A DNA stretch of 64,000 bases from Oscarella lobularis (lineage: Eukaryota; Porifera; Homoscleromorpha; Homosclerophorida; Oscarellidae): positions 1,612,001-1,676,000 of the forward strand of contig NC_089176.1 in NCBI RefSeq assembly GCF_947507565.1. The letters are read 5' to 3'. The position numbers were made by a program, and so were the translations under genes. A model generated the notes under the pieces. The model made no database searches and was not told the origin of the DNA. It saw nothing but the letters and a program-made list of their open reading frames with translations. Each line of letters starts with the position of its first letter. Position 1 is the stretch's first letter. Below, piece by piece: positions 1-52,650 of this stretch.

Positions 1-41459
<41,459 letters not shown>

Positions 41460-41930
41460 CCTGTTCGCCTATTCAGCGAATTCTCAACAGCGCCTCTTTG
41501 ATTTCTGTTCCAGGTGAGTGAAGCCGGTTTCGAAGCTCTGAGCAGAACGAAATTGACTCGCTGCGTGGGTTCTGTGCGGGTGCTGTGTCTGGCACACAAT
41601 GAGCTGAAACGAAGTTAAGCAATTTATTTGAACGAATCCGCGAGCTTATGCAAAAAACGTCGGCGCACCGGAAGAAAAAAAATCCTCAAAAGGAATACTC
41701 ACTCGACGCGTGGCTCGAAACTGCGGACTGTATAAGCCACGGCTACTAGAACGGCGATCTTGAGCAAAACGCACCAAAAGAGTCGACCCTTATGTGGAAA
41801 ACGCTATACTGTCAGCCCTCCCACAGAGAAATTAGTAACACCTTGTGGTATATTTACACTGTAAATCCTTGTGCCGCACAGCCCAACACGAACAGAGCGA
41901 TAGACTTTCTTTGAGAGGCGCGCTGTCGTC

Positions 41931-42179
41931 GTGACGACGAGAACCAGCCGTATCTCTTTTCAAGGCAACGAACTCGCACGGCGAGGACCGCTGACCGGTT
42001 CTTTTTCCGGTACACGTATGGAAATATGGTCACGTGAATTCAACAAGACTTCGCATTCTCTCGTGACTCGCGTGTCATGCAGCTGGCGGCCGGCTGCTTC
42101 GTTCCCCGGCTTTTGGGACTCCTGCATTGCATTTCCATTATTTCTTTCCGTTGACCTAGAAGAGAATCCCACTGCCTGA
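41931..42179 (+). other. Small ORF conserved in both duplicates, copy 1 (82 codons)
   Basis: It opens MTTRTSRISFQGNEL and ends VDLEENPTA. The copy at 44389-44652 (87 codons) has the same start and end and a net 15-bp length difference that keeps frame. No family recognised. It may be a small gene or chance conservation in a recent duplicate. Confidence 0.25.
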
Positions 42180-42712
42180 TTCTAACCGGCAATCTGATAA
42201 CCTTTCCTCATCTGAAGGACCTTCGCTAAAGGCCATACTGCGTGTTTTTGCAATGCGGACGCACGCTAAGTGAAACAGCCCTCCGCAGTCAGGAGTTGGC
42301 GTTGAACAATAAGTATTATTCTCCCAGGCCGTCAACAAGAAAAATTAGCTTGAGGGAGCTCCCAAACGACACAGAATCAAAGAAGGCATTCAAGGTATAG
42401 CGTGCGCTTCGAGGCACCTGGGCAAGCCCCGGACAGGGTCCGTCTCTCCTCCTCTCTTCTCCGACAGTCTCCAGCGAACTTCGACATTCGTCGAAGCAGG
42501 CTCCGAAAGGGAAAATGGAGCGAACGATCGTCGGGCAAAGGAGCATCGTCGCCACCAGAGTCTTGACGCCATTTAGCGGCGCCAAACAGGAATGCCGCGA
42601 CGGAGATCCTTTATCAAAGCGTTTTCCTACCCCCTCCTGTCGTAGCGTTTCATTTTTTGTCTTTATCTAATTTTTTTGCAGTGAAATGTAGGATTTTTGA
42701 TAAGATAATAAA

Positions 42713-42751
42713 ACCTGCATCAGTCTGAAAGACAATTTTACTGATGCAGGT
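42713..42751. other. Stem-loop with 12-bp perfect arms
   Basis: ACCTGCATCAGT (42713-42724) pairs with ACTGATGCAGGT (42740-42751) around a 15-nt loop, just after AT-rich DNA and an AATAAA at about 42706. It could be an RNA element, a terminal structure or a small mobile-element end. It lies in the spacer between the two duplicates. Confidence 0.4.
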
Positions 42752-43417
42752 CTAAAAACGATGGACTGGTTCCTAACAACAGTAAAAGCGTGCCTACTAC
42801 TATAGTTTCCCCAATAAAGCCCCGCTTTCTTACTGCAATCATCTCTAGTGCAATTGCAATCAGAAACGTCGACGAACGACCCTGAAACGACGTCCGAACT
42901 CTGTGCTACTAATGGAGTGCCCGGGTATATACTATTTACGATACAAGTACATATATATGGGTATACTGTATACCCTACAAAATTGGTAAAGAAATACAGC
43001 AGCTAATAACTCATAAGATACTTAATATTTATATTAATCATTGACTAGTATTTGAAATCGTAGATGCTTCAGCTGTTGACGTAAAAAGTTTCGTGAGATT
43101 TAATTATGCGTGAATGCCACGCAAGCCGCAGTTGAACATTTGACGGGTCATTTTACAACAGCTAGGGCCCAACAAATATCAATAATTAAGCCATGACAAG
43201 GTAAGTACGTTCACGCGTATTAGTGTCCCGTGGGAAGAATAGTGCGTACAGTTGGAGGAGAACGTAACTTCCGTTCGGTAATGTATTTAAAAACCACCCC
43301 AAATATACCATTAAATGCTATTAATGGACCGTTTTCATTCCAATGGAAATTTCCTCTACTCGGGCGAACTCATTTCCCTAGAACCGCATTTCTTCTCACG
43401 TGACCCACTAGGGAGGT

Positions 43418-43500
43418 TAGCCTCGGAAACCCAGACTCTCCCCCACGCGCGCTACGCGGCCGCGTAGCGCGCGTGGGGAGAGTCTGGGTTTCCGAGGCTA
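43418..43500. mobile_element. Fold-back insertion, about 83 bp, with 10-bp direct repeats
   Basis: Arms 43418-43459 and 43460-43500 are reverse complements apart from one extra C. CTAGGGAGGT lies immediately on both sides (43408-43417 and 43501-43510). Copy 1 of the duplication has no palindrome at the matching place (about 41030-41045). This supports insertion after the duplication. Confidence 0.65.
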
Positions 43501-43845
43501 CTAGGGAGGTAGTCATTCGCGGATCAAGGACAAGATGAGCGAGGGAAAGCGAACGCCAAGTTTTAAAACAGACAGACTAACTCAATGCACATGCTACGGT
43601 TTGACACTGACGTTGACACAACGCCAAACGCGCAATGCGGGCGGATCCCCTCAGGAATGCGGAAACGGAGACCTGCGCTTGTTCAGACTATTCAATTGTA
43701 TGCAACGTCAGGACAAATCAACTGGGATAGATATGCAAGCAATGCAGAGACGCAGAGGAAATCGTCTCAGCAGCGCGATGAACGAATTCTACACTACATC
43801 TACTAGTAGACCGTGCATGCGTACGTGTGCATTTCATCGACTTGC

Positions 43846-43922
43846 CTTAATTGGCCGTTAACTGCCAATAGGACACCGCAAAGCAGAGAACACAGCCCTA
43901 ACAAGACGTTCGTGCGCAACAT
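43846..43922 (-). pseudogene. Duplicated signal-peptide exon, phase-shifted
   Basis: From the ATG at 43920-43922 it reads MLRTNVLLGLCSLLCGVLL, AVNGQ and then LR. A TTAA insertion just before the GC donor makes the exon 77 nt instead of 73, so it ends in phase 2. The downstream acceptor of this copy (near 43078) has lost its AG through a small deletion. It is probably not used for the giant gene. Confidence 0.6.
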
Positions 43923-44388
43923 CCTTCTCGCCTATTCACTGACAGCGAATTTTCAACAGCGCCTTCTTTGATTTCTGTTTGTAAAGCCGGTTTCGAATCT
44001 CTGAGCGGAACGAAATTGACTCGCTGTGCGGGTGCTACCAGTGTGTCTGGCACACGATAACCTGCGCTGAAACGAAGTTAAGCAATTTATTCAAATGAAT
44101 CCGCGAGCTTATGCAAAAACGTCGGCGCATAGCAAGAAAAATAATCCTCAAAAAGAATACTCACTCGCGGCTCAAAACTGCGGACTGTATAAGCCACGCT
44201 ACAAGAACGGCGATCTGTAGCAAAACGCACCAAAAGAGTCAGACCCTTATGTGGAAAACGCTATACTGTCGTCATCCTTCCCACAGACAAATTAGTACCA
44301 TCTTGCGGTATTTACACAGTAAATCCTTGTGCCGCACAGCCCAAAACGAGCAGAGCGATAGACTTTCTTTGAGAGGCGCGCCGTCATT

Positions 44389-44652
44389 GTGACGACGAGA
44401 ACCAGCCGTATCTCTTTCCAAGGCAACGAACTCGCATGGCGCGGACCGCTGACCGGTTCTTTCTCCGGTACACGTATGGAAATATTGTCACATAAATTCA
44501 ACAAGACTTTGCTTTCTCTCGTGACTCGCGTGCCATGCAGCTGGCGGCCGGCTGCGTCGTTCACCCCCCACCCGGCCTTTGGGACTGCTGAGTCCTGCAT
44601 TGCATTTCCATTATTTCTTTCCGTTGACCTAGAAGAAAATCCCACTGCCTGA
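44389..44652 (+). other. Small ORF conserved in both duplicates, copy 2 (87 codons)
   Basis: Counterpart of 41931-42179 in the second duplicate; the frame is kept despite substitutions and indels. Function unknown. The antisense frame is also open here, so coding is uncertain. Confidence 0.25.
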
Positions 44653-44876
44653 TTCTAACCGGCAATTTGATAACCTTTCCTCGTCTCAAGGACCTTCGCT
44701 AAAGGCTGCTAAAGGCCATACTGCAATGCGGACGCACGCTAAGTGAAACAGCCCTCCGCAGTCGGGAGTTGGCGTTGAGTTTTATTCTCCCAGGCCGTCA
44801 AGAAGAAAAATTAGCTTGAGGGAGCTCCCAAACGATACAGAATCGAAGAACGCAGAAGGCAGGGCAGAGGTCATAC

Positions 44877-44898
44877 GGGGGGGGGGGGGGGGGGGGGG
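44877..44898. repeat. 22-base poly-G run
   Basis: An uninterrupted run of 22 G, then CGGGGG. It lies at the end of duplicate copy 2. It may form G-quadruplex structure and is prone to assembly error. From 44900 to 45635 I see no gene. Confidence 0.9.
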
Positions 44899-45635
44899 CG
44901 GGGGTGTCCTGAATCCGAACAAGGTAGAGGGGTCGAGCGAGCTGATGAAATATTGCTCCTACCTAAAAGCAGCTCCTGGCTTACTTTTTGCTTCAAGTTG
45001 AAGGGTAGTTAGTGCCCTTTTTTTAGCCACAGTCCGGGGTCTGAGCGATGACGTTTTCGGGTCTTCTTACGCAAAAGTTTCCCGGACAAATAGATATTTT
45101 TGGCCTATCCGGGGGACTCCAGCAGTCAGACACATCCCAAATGTCAGGACAAACCTTTAGAAGGTGCACCCAACCTAAGACGGTTGTATAGTAACTAGTA
45201 AGCTACATCTCGTATGAATTAAAAAGCTTTGACTGACGTTTAGCTGAGAGATGCAATTTGCAATACCGAATGACAGCGAATCTATTGTTGTTTAGTGAAA
45301 TAGACTGATTTTAGTCTAAATGACAGATTAAGGTCGGCTATAGTCACTAATCAAATTAGACTACACTATTTTCGAGTGTAAAAATTGACTCGCGCTTGCT
45401 ATTGCACGCTTATTCTACGAAACGCACAGTATTCAAAGCTAAATAGTACTGTAGGACGTGGTGCAGCTGAATATTGACTATATACATATATACCTTAAAA
45501 GCCGTCGAACTGCGAAGTCTTCAGGTGCTTGCGTGCATCTTTTGAGGTAGCACAAGACTTCTGCAACTCGTCCTGGCATGTGGGATGTGTCTGACTGCTG
45601 TCCGCATAAAGGCATGTTGCTCAGGTCAAAGTGTT

Positions 45636-45835
45636 NNNNNNNNNNNNNNNNNNNNNNNNNNNNNNNNNNNNNNNNNNNNNNNNNNNNNNNNNNNNNNNNN
45701 NNNNNNNNNNNNNNNNNNNNNNNNNNNNNNNNNNNNNNNNNNNNNNNNNNNNNNNNNNNNNNNNNNNNNNNNNNNNNNNNNNNNNNNNNNNNNNNNNNNN
45801 NNNNNNNNNNNNNNNNNNNNNNNNNNNNNNNNNNN
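45636..45835. other. Assembly gap of 200 N
   Basis: Exactly 200 undetermined bases, probably a scaffold gap of nominal size. The distance and order across this point are therefore uncertain. Confidence 0.97.
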
Positions 45836-45940
45836 CTGTACTATAAACCGACCTAGGCTCGCAACGATGTCAGAAAACTCACTTATCCATGTTCTTGAAG
45901 CGAATGATTCCGAACAAATCGTCTTTCAATCCAACGGACG

Positions 45941-47010
45941 CTACGTCAATGCCAAAAGAGACGTCAGGAAAATCCTGGAAATGGCAGGAAGCAAATTCTT
46001 CTCGGAATTCAGCGCCAAACTCGTCGAAGAAATGTCGAAGTGCTTCTTCCAGCGAAGAGGTGGTCCTTCAGCTGGAATAGATCGGAACGCGTGATAAGCG
46101 CTAGACGACAGCATTTTGATGTGCAGCGCCCAACGCACAATAACTGGGTGCCAGCGCATCCCGGTTGCCGACTTGGTCTTATACGCTTTCACCTGCTCTT
46201 CCCAGAATAATCGCTGGAACGTGCCTCGTAGAAAAGTAGCTGTCGCGCTGTCAGCGCTGCTGTTTACAATGTCTTGGATATCTTTCTCCAAGTCAGGCTG
46301 CAACTGTATTCCGTCGCGTCGATTTAGAGACTGAATTTTCTTTTTCATTTTTGCCACTTGGCGAACGGCTTCCTTTTGTCTAGCAGCTAACGTGGATAAC
46401 TTGCGAGATCGCTGTGGAGTGGTTAGCTTAGAGTTATTAGTGAACTTGCTTCTCTTTGTTCCTTAGCAAATCTGGAATAACAGTAGCGCAGCCGAGCTCG
46501 TTCAGTGCGACATTGTGCACAGCAGCGACTTTTGCCGTTTGCAATAAGAAAAGAACGAGCTGTTGAGCGAATAGTGGTGTAACAGATGGAATCGTTAACA
46601 ATGAAAGGCGAAAAACGGTCGAAATACGATGTCGTCGCTCCACAATCATTTTCTAGATAATTCTTCTTGGCCGTGGACATATCAATCATGCACTGTCGAG
46701 GGAATCCTTCACAAATTCGCTTTGATTCCAGCTGCTTCAAAAACATATAGAGACTTGACATATCGACATTTGAGGGGCTGATGACAGCACGACCTGTCAG
46801 AGCGGAGCACTCGGCAATATTGACCTTTCGCCCTCTGATGTGTAGGTCAGTTGCTCCATTTTCAGTCATGACAAAACTGTGAGTGATGACTGTCGGGGGC
46901 AATTCAAGGTCCTCTACTGGAGGCGCAATTTCGTCAACGTTTGTGACAGCGACCCTTGATAAATATAGATGTGTTACGCGCTGTAATGAGCGGAAAGGCG
47001 ATTCTACCAA
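45941..47010 (-). pseudogene. P-element/THAP9-like transposase remnant
   Basis: Two open segments read on the minus strand. 47010-46423 contains INDSICYTT..., CCAQCRTERARLRYCY; 46420-45941 continues with coiled-coil-like KMKKKIQSL and TGMRWHPVIVRWALHIKMLSSSAYHAFR. The two lie in different frames around 46425-46440, a frameshift. The GMRWHP...W...LSSSAY.A.R block is typical of a large transposase family in cnidarian and sponge genomes related to P-element/THAP9 proteins; I assign it by recall of that motif. The catalytic region would lie further left, toward the N gap. No THAP zinc finger is visible. Confidence 0.55.
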
Positions 47011-47257
47011 TGAGAAACTACAGTCAAGCGCTTCGAACTCAAATTAACAAGGGCATACATTCTCATTTGTGCCAACCGCATGATTATTACGAGGTGCGCC
47101 ATCTGGGCTATTAGGCACATTTTGAGGGACGGTCCCCGCTTCTGCACTACATGGACTTTACTCTGCTTTGCTCTGAGCTTGGCCTTTTTACCATGATGTC
47201 AATCGATAGCGGTATATACGTATGTATATAAGTGCATCTACACGTTGATATCATAGT

Positions 47258-47284
47258 ACATACACATACATACATACATACATA
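47258..47284. repeat. (ACAT)n microsatellite
   Basis: A short ACAT/CATA tetranucleotide run. The surrounding 47020-47500 shows no gene that I can support. Confidence 0.8.
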
Positions 47285-47500
47285 TCTAGTTAGTTGCTCG
47301 GACGGCGTTGAATGAAGCTCACATGACTGTATTCAGCGATGATCGATTCTCTTACCTTTTATTAGGATCGATTGTTGAAGTACTCACCGACGCCGGAACA
47401 GAATTCAGCCGCTTGTTCTCTTAGGATTCGCTTATGGTATCTGCCTTTGCATCGTTCCCAGAAGTCCTCACTCTCGATGCTACGTACAAGCTAAATAATT

Positions 47501-48174
47501 TCAGAATGCCCCTTTACGATTTTCTCGCCGTTGTCTTGATGGTGATGGCCAGAGCGAAGTTGTCGCCAGCTGCGTCACGTTCAATGAAACACGAGCAGGC
47601 CTGAAAAAATCGTGGATAGTTTCCAGAAAAACAATCCCTATTTGGTCGATACGGGTGTCTTGATCACGGCGTGTTTTGACGACCAGAAAGTTCCGCTGCA
47701 GATTGCTGTCTGAAGTGAGGTCCAGGCGTTCGAGGGTATGCCCCGGCTTGCATGCGGAATTGCTGGTCGTACGCTCTCCAGCCCGTTCCCCCGCACCACT
47801 GCGCCTCCCGCACAAGCACCCGCAGGTATGCAATCAGCTCTGTGGAGCGATCTGGTTGGTGCGAGAGCGCACAACCGCCGAAAAGGCGGCATATGCCTGA
47901 ACGCAAGTATAGACGTCAGACGCCGTATCGGCGAGCGCACTGATTGCCACCCCGCCGCCATATCTCTCTCGCCGTCCCGGCGCATCAGCTCCATATTGTC
48001 CGGGAGCAACTCCGAGAAATCAATATATTCTCCGCTCAGAATTTTGTCAACCGCCCTGCCCGGCACCAGTGGTCTCGAGAGCCTCTCCCATAAAAAGGGG
48101 CTGAGCGAGCCTTTTTGGCCGGCGCAGCCATATCCATCCATCCGGGAAGTGGCGTCCACGACGGAAGCGTCCAT
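47501..48174 (-). pseudogene. Gag-like retroelement remnant (minus copy)
   Basis: The minus strand encodes PLVPGRAVDKILSGEY, IDFSELLPDNMEL and, after frame changes, LIAYLRVLVREAQ and GWRAYDQQFR. The motif PGR.V.KIL.G...D..ELLPDN.EL is shared with the plus-strand remnant at 48642-50143. It is broken by at least two frameshifts between about 47680 and 47900. It resembles the gag-like first ORF of DIRS-type or related retroelements of early animals; the family is not certain. Confidence 0.5.
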
Positions 48175-48237
48175 TGCGTCGACGCCGTTCCGCTCCCTGG
48201 TGCATCGTGAAAAGCGAGTCGATATAGCTCTAAATTG

Positions 48238-48421
48238 ATGCAGAAATTGCTGCCTTTACCTATAAATAAACAATTTTGCAGCCCGGTTCCTATTGGGGCC
48301 CCATTTTTGTCTAAAAACGAATCGCTGGTATTGTACTATATATCAGTTGAAGTAGCTCTTATTTAATGTAGAAAATGCGGCCTTTAGGTACCTTTAAATA
48401 AATGAAATTTTTGCAGCCTGG
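48238..48421. repeat. Diverged direct repeat
   Basis: Two related units, about 48238-48290 and 48366-48421, share GCAGAAATTGCTGCCTTTA-like DNA followed by ATAAATAAA and TTTTGCAGCC. They lie between the two gag-like remnants. Possibly part of an element terminus. Confidence 0.4.
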
Positions 48422-48641
48422 CTTTAAGTATAAAACTAATGGCAGGTTATAGCTTCGGTTTAACCGTCGTTAACGACGAAGGAACACGCGCGCGCCTGGG
48501 GCTCGCCGAGCCTCATTGGTCGCTGGTGAGTGTTGCCACTTAGCTCGTGATTGGTTAATGGTCTCCTCGATTTCATTCATCGCTTATCGCTTGCTCTCTC
48601 CATCGCCCGCTCGCTCGTTTCTCTTCGGTTCTCTCGTTCAT

Positions 48642-50143
48642 CATGTCATCCGACGATGTTCAAGACGGAGACTCTGTTCGCGCAGCGGTGACGGATCTGC
48701 AGAGCGACGTGACGGCCATTCCTGCAGGATATGTTAACAGACATTCTCGCACGGATTTCGGCTCCATCGGCGTCGATCAAATCCGCCTCGTCGGATAAGA
48801 GTAAGTTGCCCAAGTTGGTTTTTTGTTTGGCGCGCTGGCGAGGTCTTGGGCGTGTGCGCACTGCCCGGCTTTTCTTTTATGCCCGCTGGCTTGGCATTGG
48901 TGCGCGTTAGCTGTTCGAAGCGTCACGTAGGGCGTTGCGAGCAGTTGACTATCGCGGCTTTCGTTGTTTTGTTGCGCTGGTCCGCTCTGTCTTTGCCGCC
49001 GATCGCTGGTCGGGTCGCGGTTGCACGCCCGTGCCCCTCCCCCGTGTTGGCACGCGCTGTTATTGATTTTATTTATTTTTTTTATTTTCTTGTTTCGCTT
49101 GCGCTGCCTTTTTTCCCTGTTGCGGCGCTCGCTTGCGCGGCCCCGCAGCTGGGCTGGCTGTTCGGTTCGGCCCTCGAGTCGCAAGAGGCTTTCTCTTCGG
49201 GGTCGCGTTGGGTTCTTCTGCTGTAGTGGCCTGCGGTCGCGAGCTCTTCTTTGCGGCCGCTGTGTGCGATCGTTTTTGTTTCGGCTTAGCCTGCGCTGTT
49301 GTTTTCTTTTCAGAGGCTCTTGCGCCGCCGTTGGACTTGATGCCCTTAACGAGTGGGCTTGCGCTGCAAGTGCTCGTTGCGGAGGATACGGCTCCGCCGC
49401 CGCCGAAGAAGCCCGCCGTTCCTGTGTTCGTTCACGGCCTTGGGATTCCTCCAGTGCCAGGGCGCCTGGTAGAGAAAATCCTCGACGGGCAGTTTGTGGA
49501 TATGGCAGAGCTTCTGCCGGATAATATCGAACTGCTTTGTCGGGAGGCCACCGTGCCGCGCTGGTCATCCGATTCGAAGGCTCGTCTTCGACAAATCTCA
49601 TCAATCACCGCGTGGGCTCAGTGCTTCGCAACCTTCGTTGCGATTCGCGCGCAATTCGCACCAGCCTCGGTGCCCGCTTTACTTGCTTAATGCGCCTCTT
49701 GGTGCGAAAGGCGGCGCGCGACCCGGGCCTCGGGTGGCTGTTGTACGACTCCTTCTTCCGTCAGCAAGCAGCGGTGGATCCATTCCTTCGCTGGGATACG
49801 CTGCACTCGTATCTTTTTGCCATCACTGTCGCCGATGCCTGTCTCGTCCGGCCGCGCTCGTCCGTTATGCCGTCTGATCCTGGAGCCGGACCATGCGTCC
49901 ATGGATTGTGCTCTTGCGCAGGGACTCGACTCCTGTTCTGTTCTGGCTATGCAACTGGCGCACGACAAGAAACCGAAGCCATTCGTCCCGGGAAAAGACG
50001 CTCCGGTCTGCCGCTCGTATAATTCGACGCCGCTGCCGGGGTGTCATGTGAATGGTTGTCGTTTTCGTCACGTTTGCTCCGCCTGCGGCGCTCAACACAA
50101 GCAAACCGACTGCCCGAATCGGAAGGGACAAGCTGAGGCTTAG
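48642..50143 (+). pseudogene. Gag-like retroelement ORF (plus copy), frameshifted
   Basis: The start is probably MSSDDVQDGDSV at 48642; after an extra C near 48722 the frame LQDMLTDILARIS continues to a GT donor near 48788. A GC-rich stretch of about 520 nt (48788-49311) looks like an intron ending CAG. The second part reads PPVPGRLVEKILDGQF, ELLPDNIEL, WAQCFATFVAI, changes frame near 49620-49690 to LLVRKAARDPGLGWLLYDSF, and again near 49830 to PVCRSYNSTPLPGCHVNGC, RFRHVCSACGAQHKQTDC. The end has two Cys/His knuckle-like motifs. No reverse transcriptase follows, so the element is truncated. CCAAT-like boxes sit at about 48516 and 48550. The plus-strand sushi gene begins only about 100 bp further on. 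Confidence 0.55.
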
Positions 50144-50244
50144 AACGATGCCCAGTTTGTGAGCGCCTTTCCACGAACGCATCGAATACGAGTATGCTCA
50201 CGTCGGTTAATTTTGTCAGTTCTAACTTGTTCTCCTCGCGTCAG

Positions 50245-51704
50245 CCATTGAATGTGAACCGCTGATCGTTGCAAATGGAAGACGTCGACGAACGTCACGA
50301 TTTCCGGAGCGACTGTCGTCTTTTCGTGCCGCGAGGGATATCGTCTTCTTGGAGACGCAAACGTCACCTCCCAAGAAAACGGGAACTGGTCGCATTCTCC
50401 TCCGACTTGCGAAGGTTAGCTCTAGATTTGCATTTTCGCTCGTTTTGGCGAAAAATGTGTGTCTCGGCTCTAGTTTTATTTTGCGAACGGTTGTTCAATC
50501 CGACAAACGGGACAAAGTTGACGAACGAAACTGCGGTGGGGACCATTGTTTATTTTGAGAGCAGTAATGGATTGATTCTTCGCGGTGCGCCGAACATAAC
50601 GTGTCGTCCGGATGGAACGTGGTCTGCGTCCGAACCCATTTGCGAAGGTAGGTTGCGCTTGGAGAGAAAGACACCGATTGACTTATGTTTTTGTAGCACC
50701 CTTAGATCGTTGCGAGTCACTGGGTGTTCTGGAGAACGGGACAAAGTCAACAAACGAGTCTACTCCGGGGTTGACGGTTCGTTTTGGTGCAATAGTCCGC
50801 GGATTTGTGTTGCTTGGCACGACGAACTTGACGTGTCGTCTGAACGGGACTTGGTCCGGTTCGAAGCCTTTGTGTGAAGGTATGAATAAGCTTGCTGTGT
50901 GTTTAAAACATACCCGTTCGAATTGACACTTTAGAATGCAGCCCCCTTCCGACGCCAATGAACGGAGCAAAGTCGACAGAAGCCGCAGTGTATAAAACAG
51001 TGGTCGAGTTTACGTGTGGCGAGGGATACGTTCTGGTTGGTTCGTCGAGTTTGTCGTGCTTATCGGATGGGCGTTGGTCAAACTGCCCGCCCTCGTACGA
51101 AGGTGCTCACCTTTGAATGTTTTCTTTGGTGTAGATAGAGCAAAGGTCGTTTATTTAGCTGTTCAGTGTTACGCTATTTCCACGCCTTTGAACGGGATTA
51201 AATGGACTCAGACCCACGGAAGTGAAGAAACTGTGGAGAGCGGCGTTGGATTTCTAAACGGTAGCGAAGACATCGTTGAGTCTGGCAGCGGGTTCCCGAA
51301 CAGTAGCACCGAATGCGACGCGAATAGCAACGTCAGACGGACCGGATCAAACGTCGGGGAAACGATCGGCTTTAGTTGTGAAGACGGCTATCAGCTTGTA
51401 GGCTCGCAGTCAATCGTTTGCCTTTCTTCGGGAAGCTGGTCGAATTCTCCTCCTCTTTGCCTTCGTCAGTAATTTTTGAACCTATTATAGTGCCAGGAAT
51501 TTTTTTCCTGATTTTTAGCAATGTATTGTCGTCGCGTGACGGTTCCTTGGAATGGCTCAGTGACAACCAATTCCACAGAAATTGGGGTTGTGGTAGAGTT
51601 TATCTGCGACCCTGGTTTCTCTTTGGTGGGTTCGCATAATCTGACATGCGAATCAAGTGGACAATGGTCACATACAGAACCAGAATGTCAACTATCGACT
51701 GAAG
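50245..51704 (+). CDS. Six sushi/CCP exons
   Basis: Exons 50245-50414, 50474-50647, 50697-50879, 50935-51102, 51159-51464 and 51519-51704. The second and third are clean sushi domains (NPTNGTKLTNETAVG ... EPICEG; VLENGTKSTNES ... KPLCEG). The first is 170 nt, where 171 would keep frame: IECEPLIVANG and then, one frame over, VTISGATVVFSCREGYRLLG, so it lacks one base near 50277. The fourth ends CPPSYEG, with TAC at 51096-51098 in place of the last Cys codon. The fifth carries an insertion of about 45 residues rich in SGSGF/NSS. The sixth (YCRRVTVPWNGS ... EPECQ) is intact. Confidence 0.72.
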
Positions 51705-51907
51705 GTGAGCAAGCTACGCAAACAGGGCTTCGAGGCGGGCTTTGTGCAGTTTCAGCACGGATTGTAGACTACAATCCGTAGTTTTTAGCTGCTGCGCTCG
51801 CGCTTGCTTAGACGCTCTAAAGGCATGAACTAATTTCGTAACAGATAGAAGCATACTCTCTCGATCAACATGGTCACTCTATATAGAAAAAGCCACTTCC
51901 TTTTTAG

Positions 51908-52603
51908 TAAATCCTACTTCGCCGGTGCATTCAACGAACAGAAGAACATATACGGATGGGCCAACACCGTCATTTGGAGCAACAAATGACTTGTCTTCTT
52001 CGGGTAAAGACAGAAAAACAGATCAGCCGACATCGTCGCTTGGAACAACAGAGGATTCGGCGCGAGTAACAGATGAGCCGATGTCATCGTCATTTGGAAC
52101 AACAGATGATTCGTCTTCTTCGGGTGAAGACAGAATAACAGATGAGCCAACATCGTCTTTTGGAACAACAGACGATTCGTCTTCTTCAGGTGAAGACAGA
52201 ATAACAGATGAGCCGACATCGTCGTTTGGAACAACAGATGATTCGTCTTCTTCGGGTGAAACGGCGCGAATAACAGATGAGCCGACATCTTCATTTGGAA
52301 CAACAGATGATTCGTCTTCTTCGGGTGAAGACATAATAACAGATGAGTCAACATCGTCATTTGGAACAAGAGACGATTCGTCTTCTTCGGGTGAAGACAT
52401 AATAACAGATGAGCCAACATCGTCATTTGGAACAACAGACGATTCGTCTTCTTCGGATGAAGACAGAATAACAGATGAGCCAACATCGTCATTTGGAACA
52501 ACAGATGATTCGTCTTCTTCGGGTGAACCATCGGGAGTCGTTAAAGCCACAACGTGGTCTCCATTAACAGCACTTTTGCCGACTGAAGCACCCGATTGCA
52601 GCA
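51908..52603 (+). CDS. Ser/Thr-rich mucin-like repeat exon
   Basis: A 696-nt exon with about nine tandem 66-bp units encoding TDEPTSSFGTTDDSSSSGEDRI-like peptides, ending TEAPDCSS before the FAM171 module. The unit is acidic and Ser-rich, unlike the TTPGP repeat of the minus gene, but it fills the same place. Probable glycosylated stalk. Confidence 0.75.
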
Positions 52604-52650
52604 GTAAGCTTTTCGCTTTTTCTTTTCTACGGTATTCATGCTTTCTTTAG

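Larger units (their letters stand above)
43045..44860. repeat. Tandem duplication copy 2 of the gene's 5' region
   Basis: It is collinear with 40575-42600 but diverged by indels. It lacks the exon 2 acceptor, has a 4-bp insertion in the signal exon and contains a fold-back insertion at 43418-43500. The copies are separated by about 450 bp (42600-43045) that hold a stem-loop and AT-rich DNA but no gene. Confidence 0.8.

Noticed and set aside
45578-46094. ORFs running through the N gap on the plus strand
   Set aside because: They are open only because undetermined bases contain no stops.
48777-49604. 275-codon Arg-rich minus-strand ORF
   Set aside because: Antisense to the GC-rich intron and gag-like ORF; composition is that of random GC-rich DNA and no motif is present.
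52023-52550. Long minus-strand ORFs across the Ser/Thr repeat
   Set aside because: Shadows of the 66-bp tandem repeat in module G's linker exon.
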